NCBI GenBank assembly: GCA_002722455.1
Contig: PBMB01000012.1
Coordinates: forward strand, 1-64,000
Direction: 5' to 3'
Source: Chloroflexota bacterium
GTDB taxonomy: Bacteria; Chloroflexota; Dehalococcoidia; Lucifugimonadales; GCA-2722455
Length of the DNA: 64,000 nt
Position 1 is the first letter of the stretch, and each line of letters begins with the position of its first letter. The notes under the pieces were generated by a model, which searched no databases, had not been told where the DNA came from, and was given only the letters and a program-made list of their open reading frames with translations. The translations under genes were made by a program, and so were the position numbers. Positions 59,667 to 64,000 of the stretch are shown here, in pieces.

Positions 59667-60389
59667 ATGATTACATTAAATTCAGATATCAACAAGGCTT
59701 TTCAAAAAACGATTAAAGAATTGCATCATTGCTTTATTTCAAAAGAACAAATTGAAAATACTTTTTTTAATTTTCTTGAAGAAGGTTATGTATTATCAGA
59801 AGAACATAAGGAGCTTTTAAATCTTTACATTTCTTCCGCTAAAATTGAAACGAAACTTAAAATCAAAGAAAAAGATTTTAATCCAAAACTAAAAGAGAGT
59901 GAATTATCACTTGCTTGTTCAGTGCTTATTTCTTGCTTTCAAGAAAAAACAAACCATTTCTCTTTTAAATTAAATAAAAAAACAAAAGAAGAAATTCCTG
60001 AAAAAGAACATAATTATGTTTTCTCAAATACTCAATACACTCATATTCAAAGAATCTTATATGAAAAATTTAAAAACCTCCAAGCAAAACAACCAGAAGA
60101 ATGTAGTTTTGATTACATTAGCAATATAATGTATGAAATGTGGCGTGAATTAAATCAACACGGTTTAAATATTATGCTTACAAGCGATGATTTCAACGAT
60201 CTCCATGAAACCATGAAAAACGCTTACAAGAATACTATATACAAAAAGAACAATGAGACCAATAATAACTATTCTTATATTTCTTCTGGTATTTTGAATC
60301 AATTTTATTCTAATATTATTATTGAATATGAAGATAATTCTATAAAACTATTTCGTGAAAAAGAAAAAACGCTGCTTCAATACAATTAG
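59667..60389 (+). CDS. Hypothetical helical protein
   Basis: 240 residues, soluble, helical. ATG 59667 follows GAGG by nine bases; ATG 59646 has no such site. Contains two loosely similar helical units (LEEGYVLSEEHKELLNLY and LNQHGLNIMLTSDDFNDLHE). No family recognised. Confidence 0.75.
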   Translation: MITLNSDINKAFQKTIKELHHCFISKEQIENTFFNFLEEGYVLSEEHKELLNLYISSAKIETKLKIKEKDFNPKLKESELSLACSVLISCFQEKTNHFSFKLNKKTKEEIPEKEHNYVFSNTQYTHIQRILYEKFKNLQAKQPEECSFDYISNIMYEMWRELNQHGLNIMLTSDDFNDLHETMKNAYKNTIYKKNNETNNNYSYISSGILNQFYSNIIIEYEDNSIKLFREKEKTLLQYN

Positions 60390-60427
60390 ATTTCATGTTA
60401 TAATTCAAATAAATTAGAGGATATTTT

Positions 60428-60754
60428 ATGAGTCATGAAGTTAACGTTTGTCAATTATTAGGGAAACCTGGTCTTACTAGATATCGAAAAGATACGACAA
60501 AAGAAAATAGTGGTGAACAATTTCGTCAGGATTATTTATTACCTGCTTTACAAGAACACAAACATGTTACATTAAACCTTGATGGCTATAACCGATATGC
60601 AAGAAGTTGGCTTAATGAAGTTATTGAAGGTCTTATTGTTGACGAAGGAATGAATCCAATAGAATTGAAAGAAAGACTTGTCATTAAACATGATCTTTTA
60701 CCTAATGTTGTTGAGTTTTGTAATGAGTTTATTGAAAAATACATTCGAAGTTAA
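60428..60754 (+). CDS. STAS-like (DUF4325) protein
   Basis: 108 residues, the full length of this family. GEQFRQDYLLPAL and LDGYNRYARSWLNEVIEGL are its hallmark blocks. DUF4325 proteins have a STAS-like fold and often sit beside an ATP-binding sensor protein; no such partner is here. ATTAGAGGAT leader. A possible 35-residue gene overlaps its stop. Confidence 0.8.
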   Translation: MSHEVNVCQLLGKPGLTRYRKDTTKENSGEQFRQDYLLPALQEHKHVTLNLDGYNRYARSWLNEVIEGLIVDEGMNPIELKERLVIKHDLLPNVVEFCNEFIEKYIRS

Positions 60755-60861
60755 TGATTTTGAAACTCCATTATGTATGGGCGAACGAATTTCATAAATA
60801 TTCTTTTAATAGAGAAAAAAGTTATTTAAATGATTTAAAAGAATATAAAAACTCGCTGTGA
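60754..60861 (+). CDS. Possible 35-residue protein coupled to STAS-like gene
   Basis: Starts in the stop of the STAS-like gene (TAATG) and reads MILKLHYVWANEFHKYSF, then charged sequence ending KNSL. Its stop codon falls in the loop of the terminator. Coupling supports it; length and lack of homology argue caution. Confidence 0.45.
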   Translation: MILKLHYVWANEFHKYSFNREKSYLNDLKEYKNSL

Positions 60862-60875
60862 AGCGAGTTTTTGTT
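60847..60875 (+). terminator. Terminator of STAS-like operon
   Basis: AAAACTCGCT-GTGA-AGCGAGTTTT with T run. Confidence 0.9.
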
Positions 60876-60888
60876 TTTCTATTATTTT

Positions 60889-61230
60889 TTAAAGATTTAC
60901 CCATATTACAGCACCAGGTTTATGGCTATAAGGAATAGGTTTATCATATCTTTTTGCATTTTTTAGATGCCAAGCAAAATTCCATTTAGTCAAAAGAGAA
61001 GGATCATTCACGTGATGTTTATCTATTGCTGATGTTTTTTCTTCTTCTGATATTTTATGCCAACCTGTTATTTCAACTTCACCAACAACCATGCCTGTTC
61101 CTGATTCTATTATATGAATTAAACCAGTGTTTTTAGTTCGAGTCGTTCTCATTTCCCAAACTTTACCTTCATCAAATATTTTATCTAACCATTCTTTTTT
61201 TATGATCAGTCCTTTTTTATACTTAAACAT
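60889..61230 (-). CDS. ASCH (PUA-like) domain protein
   Basis: 113 residues, one domain. KGLIIKKEWLDKIFDEGKVWEMR at the start and PYSHKPGAVIWVNL at the end, with VVGEVEITGW between, are the ASCH/PUA pattern: a small beta barrel expected to bind RNA or modified nucleotides. Overlaps the upstream gene by eight bases (ATGTTTAA), so both are translated together. Some ASCH proteins hydrolyse N4-acetylcytidine; that cannot be claimed here. Confidence 0.75.
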   Translation of the reverse strand: MFKYKKGLIIKKEWLDKIFDEGKVWEMRTTRTKNTGLIHIIESGTGMVVGEVEITGWHKISEEEKTSAIDKHHVNDPSLLTKWNFAWHLKNAKRYDKPIPYSHKPGAVIWVNL

Positions 61231-61669
61231 TATTGAAACTCTCTAATTGTTCTTTTGTGCATTCTTCTCCTATATAACTCAGAGTCCAATCTAAGTCAAC
61301 AGAAGGACATAAGTAATAAATATTGATTTCAATAGATTCAATCATTGATTTCAATTCATCACTTATTTGACTTATATCTAATGGCAATCCTTCTGTAAAG
61401 AAGTGTGATTTAAAGTTAATATTACCATTAAAGAAAAACAGTAAAGTATTTAGCTCAAGACTTGAAATTAAAATTTCACCTTTTTTATTTGCAGCACCTT
61501 TAATAGTAAATGGAATTCCTAAAATAAGGTTTTCTAAAATTTCATTCTGATTTTTTCTTGACGGAAGTGTCATTTTATTAACTAATAACAAATCATTTTT
61601 TTCTTTTTCAATTTTTCCTAATAGTTCAAAAAGAGTGATTTTTTTTAATTTTGTGTATTGTTTAATCAT
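61223..61669 (-). CDS. Short DUF262/ParB-like N-terminal domain, degenerate
   Basis: 148 residues. RKNQNEILENLILGIPFTIKG followed by GEILISSLELNTLLFFFNGN recalls the DUF262 (GmrS-type) fold, in which QR.FVESLLLGIP is followed by IDGQQRLTTL.FF. The catalytic DGQQR is replaced by SSLELN, and the long C-terminal part is absent. It may be a binding-only relic. Confidence is limited. First gene of an operon with the ASCH gene. Confidence 0.45.
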   Translation of the reverse strand: MIKQYTKLKKITLFELLGKIEKEKNDLLLVNKMTLPSRKNQNEILENLILGIPFTIKGAANKKGEILISSLELNTLLFFFNGNINFKSHFFTEGLPLDISQISDELKSMIESIEINIYYLCPSVDLDWTLSYIGEECTKEQLESFNNV

Positions 61670-61783
61670 AATATTTTCTCTAAAATGTTTACCATATTAT
61701 ACTTTATGCATTATAAATATACAACACTTTTGGTTTTTTTATTTTTATTTATTGACAATTTTTAATTCTTTACTGCGTTCGGT

Positions 61784-61812
61784 TTGATTTATTTATTAAA
61801 ATTTGTTATTAT
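61784..61812 (+). promoter_or_regulatory. Promoter of LysR gene
   Basis: TTGATT, 17 bases, TATTAT. Confidence 0.7.
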
Positions 61813-61851
61813 GAGACAATTAATTAAAAATGAGACTAGGAATAATTTTAC

Positions 61852-62751
61852 ATGCACGACTTAAATCTACTTAAAGTTTTTGATACAATGATGCAAACCC
61901 AAAGTGTGTCAAAAACAGCAGAAGTTCTAAACAAAACCCCTTCTGCAATTTCTCAATCATTAAATAAACTAAGAGCTGAATTTAATGAAGAAGCTTTATT
62001 TGTTAAAGAAGATCGTTCCTTAAAACCTACACAATATGCAATTGACTTACATAAACACATTAAAGAATCACTAGATTTATTAAATGATAGCAATAAAATT
62101 CATTCCAAATTTGATCCCAAAACGAGCAAAAGAACTTTTAAAATCGGATCTCATTCTATTTTTGATAATTTGTTTTTTATAAAGTTAAGAAATAAAGTGA
62201 AATCAGTTGCCCCCAATGTTAAGATTGAACTCACCAACTTAAGTTTTCAAGAAGATTTACATGAAAATGCATTAAGATTAAGACATATAGACGCTATGAT
62301 AGGATTAAATACATTAAGTTCTCTGACTTTTAATTCAAAAAAAATCGCTGAATATGATATCAAAGTAATTTGTAGTAAAAACCATCCAAGGTTAAAAGAA
62401 TCTCTAACTATTGAACAGTATTTACAAGAGGAACATGCAGTTTGGATTAATCAAGAATCTTCTAAAAATACGATAATGTTTAAAATTGATGGGGAAAGAA
62501 AAATTGTTTATACTTCAAACTCTCTTTTCAATGTTATTCATAATGTATCTCAAAGTGATATAGTTTCTTTATTCTCTGAAAAATTATTAAAACATTTTAA
62601 TTTAATTGACTCAGTTAAAGTTCTCGAACCACCTTTTAAAACAAGAGATATACCCTTAAATTTAACTTGGCACAAAAGGATTGACAAAGATAAAGGATTT
62701 ATTTGGTTAAGAGGAATTATTGAAGAAATATTTAAAGAATTAGAAGAATAA
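61852..62751 (+). CDS. LysR-family transcriptional regulator
   Basis: 299 residues, normal LysR length. N-terminal winged helix (DLNLLKVFDTMMQTQSVSKTA, then LNKTPSAISQSLNKLR, about 3-62), then the periplasmic-binding-like effector domain from about 93. Regulators of this class act as tetramers and often control a neighbouring gene. The nitroreductase gene faces it tail to tail, so no shared promoter exists and its target is open; autoregulation is typical. Confidence 0.9.
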   Translation: MHDLNLLKVFDTMMQTQSVSKTAEVLNKTPSAISQSLNKLRAEFNEEALFVKEDRSLKPTQYAIDLHKHIKESLDLLNDSNKIHSKFDPKTSKRTFKIGSHSIFDNLFFIKLRNKVKSVAPNVKIELTNLSFQEDLHENALRLRHIDAMIGLNTLSSLTFNSKKIAEYDIKVICSKNHPRLKESLTIEQYLQEEHAVWINQESSKNTIMFKIDGERKIVYTSNSLFNVIHNVSQSDIVSLFSEKLLKHFNLIDSVKVLEPPFKTRDIPLNLTWHKRIDKDKGFIWLRGIIEEIFKELEE

Positions 62752-62795
62752 CAATATCGTGAATAACCACCACATCAAGGTAGTGGTTTCTTATT

Positions 62796-62826
62796 AAAGT
62801 AAAACCTCTTCGAGAGGTTTTACTTT
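62796..62826. terminator. Bidirectional terminator between LysR and nitroreductase genes
   Basis: AAAGTAAAACCTCT-TCG-AGAGGTTTTACTTT, 14-bp stem. A weaker hairpin, AACCAC ... GTGGTT, precedes it at 62765-62788. Confidence 0.9.
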
Positions 62827-62827
62827 T

Positions 62828-63484
62828 TTATATTATTGAAATAATATCTTCTTGTTTCAATCTTGCTTTTGGCAATCCAAAATTATAATCCTCTTCATTT
62901 TTATGATAACCCATAGCTATTGCAACACTACAAACGTGACCGTCAAGCTCATCTTTAAATTCTTCTGCTATTAAGTCTGAATCTATCCCCTCCATTGTTG
63001 TTGAATCTATTTTTAATCTTGCTAGAACATGAAGTAGATTTCCCAATGATAAATACACTTGAGCTTTTGTCCAAGACTCATTGTAGCCATTTTCGTCTGT
63101 ATTATCTTCTGCAAATGCATATGCACCCATAAAAGTTTCATATTTTTCTTTTGGAAGATGACCAGAAATAACCTCTTCGTCTACTCTTTTACTGAATTTT
63201 TCTTTTGTGAATTTTGGATCGTGAGCCAATAAAATTGTATGAGAAGCTTCTTTTGCATGGATTTGATTAAATTGATGCTTGTTTTTAAATGTTTCATGAA
63301 AACGTGCTTTTGCCTCTTCACTTTCTATTATTATAAATTTCCAAGGTTGAGAATTTATAGAAGAAGCAGAAAGTCTTAATGTTTCCTTTATTATTTCAAT
63401 ATCTTCTCTTGATATTTTTTTATTTTTATCATATTTTTTTGCTGTGTATCTATTTTTTAAGTCATTTATTATTTCTGATTTCAT
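62828..63484 (-). CDS. nfsB: NfsB-type oxygen-insensitive nitroreductase
   Basis: 218 residues, as in E. coli NfsB (217). FMN-binding landmarks: NRYTAKKYD near the start, ASSINSQPWKFIII, EASHTILLAHD, KAQVYLSLGNLL, LKIDSTTMEGIDS and LPKARLKQED at the end. The enzyme is a dimeric flavoprotein in the cytosol that reduces nitroaromatics and quinones with NAD(P)H. Convergent with a LysR gene. Family assignment is firm; physiological substrate is not. Confidence 0.9.
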   Translation of the reverse strand: MKSEIINDLKNRYTAKKYDKNKKISREDIEIIKETLRLSASSINSQPWKFIIIESEEAKARFHETFKNKHQFNQIHAKEASHTILLAHDPKFTKEKFSKRVDEEVISGHLPKEKYETFMGAYAFAEDNTDENGYNESWTKAQVYLSLGNLLHVLARLKIDSTTMEGIDSDLIAEEFKDELDGHVCSVAIAMGYHKNEEDYNFGLPKARLKQEDIISII

Positions 63485-63630
63485 TTTATACCTTCCTTAT
63501 TTTTATTTGTTATTATTTGACAGAAGTCTCATTTTTGAATGTAAATACTACTCTCTTTTTGGCGTTTGTCAATTTTCTGGCTTTTTATTATTATTTGCAA
63601 ATTTTAATTACAATCACAATTTTATATTTT

Positions 63631-63662
63631 AAAAAGCCAACTTTTTAAAAGTGGCTTTTTTG
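63631..63662. terminator. Terminator-like hairpin
   Basis: AAAAAGCCA(A)CTT ... AAG-TGGCTTTTT with a bulged A. No gene precedes it on the plus strand; TTGACA at 63517 with TGTAAA 17 bases later could start a short RNA ending here. Confidence 0.5.
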
Positions 63663-63691
63663 TTGATATACTTTTTTTTTTATTGTATTAT
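63663..63691 (+). promoter_or_regulatory. Promoter of 63724
   Basis: TTGATA, 17 bases, TATTAT. Confidence 0.75.
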
Positions 63692-63723
63692 GACGCAAAA
63701 TAAAATACATAAGGTAACTAAGA

Positions 63724-64000
63724 ATGTCTAATTTAACTACTCTATCAAAACAAATTGCTGCACTTTCAGCTCTTAAAACAACAAACAAAAATCAACCTTT
63801 TTCTGACTTTCTTATCGAGCTATCAGAACACGATAAAGAAGAACTTTTGGTAGAACATGCTTATTCCATTAAGAGTATTGACGTTCATCCTGACCTCTTT
63901 GATACTTTTGGTCAAGTTCAAGAAGCTATCCTTAACAAACAATTTTTATTTGAAGAGATTTTAAGCTCTATTCAATCTAATTTTAACAATGATTTTAATC
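63724..64000 (+). CDS. Hypothetical protein, cut by the window end
   Basis: The first 92 codons of an open frame: MSNLTTLSKQIAALSALKTT and on through an acidic helical stretch (IELSEHDKEELLVEHAY). AAGGTAACTAAGA precedes the ATG and a good promoter lies upstream. Codon use matches the well-expressed genes of the window. No family recognised from this part. Confidence 0.75.
   Translation, partial: MSNLTTLSKQIAALSALKTTNKNQPFSDFLIELSEHDKEELLVEHAYSIKSIDVHPDLFDTFGQVQEAILNKQFLFEEILSSIQSNFNNDFN

Noticed and set aside
63379-63648. Hydrophobic frames near the nitroreductase start
   Set aside because: AT-rich noise across a promoter region; no ribosome-binding site and overlap with a terminator hairpin.
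1-64000. tRNA, rRNA, classical riboswitches, prophage structural genes, known defence loci
   Set aside because: I looked for cloverleaf-like G/C-rich blocks, conserved rRNA segments and hallmark protein motifs and saw none I could support.

Overview
The window is strongly AT-rich bacterial DNA. It has compact genes, ordinary TAA/TAG/TGA stops, Shine-Dalgarno sites of the AAGGA/GAGG type, and very regular housekeeping-type promoters (TTGnnn, 17 bases, TATAAT-like). The recognisable genes point to a gammaproteobacterium, probably in or near the Vibrionaceae: a DUF2860-type outer-membrane protein, an NfsB-type nitroreductase facing a LysR regulator, an AIM24-family protein, a GDT1/MneA-type manganese exporter, a CNNM/CorB-type transporter and a DUF4325 STAS-like protein. 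I see no rRNA, tRNA, ribosomal protein, replication-initiator, phage structural or conjugation gene. Most genes encode proteins I do not recognise, so this is best read as an accessory region of a chromosome or a large accessory replicon; the sequence does not decide which.

Layout. 1-1545: an IS200/IS605-type element carrying only tnpB. 1603-3915: a tandem set of related soluble proteins, the last copy cut short next to the element. 4005-27599: a long zone dominated by an expanded family of small membrane proteins, with unknown soluble genes between them. 27841-35672: a zinc-ribbon gene with a hairpin over its ribosome-binding site, a four-gene operon (28468-32137) of unknown function, a repeat array (32189-32310) and further unknown genes. 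35926-39427: two more membrane-family genes beside a second pair of soluble paralogues. 39584-53845: better-known functions mixed with unknowns (MneA-like exporter, Sel1 protein, AIM24 protein, HAD phosphatase, DUF2860 porin-like protein, a CoaD-CoaE fusion, a RecF-like ATPase). 53953-64000: an ADP-ribosyltransferase-like protein, a secreted PPC domain, unknown alpha-helical proteins, a STAS-like protein, an ASCH protein coupled to a DUF262-like fragment, LysR, nitroreductase, and the start of one more gene.

The feature most worth attention is the membrane family: 17 probably intact or nearly intact members plus one decayed fragment. Each has an N-terminal charged coiled coil, one or two closely spaced pairs of membrane helices (a bilobed hydrophobic block), and a long charged C-terminal helix that usually ends in a short acidic tail such as IENE, INE, MENT or METY. 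The copies are very divergent, lie mostly in tandem, are often translationally coupled, and several share one promoter type. One copy carries a frameshift at an A6 run and one survives only as fragments, so the family is still turning over. I know of no described system with this composition; the architecture resembles bilobed inclusion-membrane proteins of intracellular bacteria, but that is analogy only.

Other points of interest are a CoaD-CoaE fusion, a solo IS end 46 kb from the element, an iteron-like array, two or three candidate small RNAs, and several very small translationally coupled genes.
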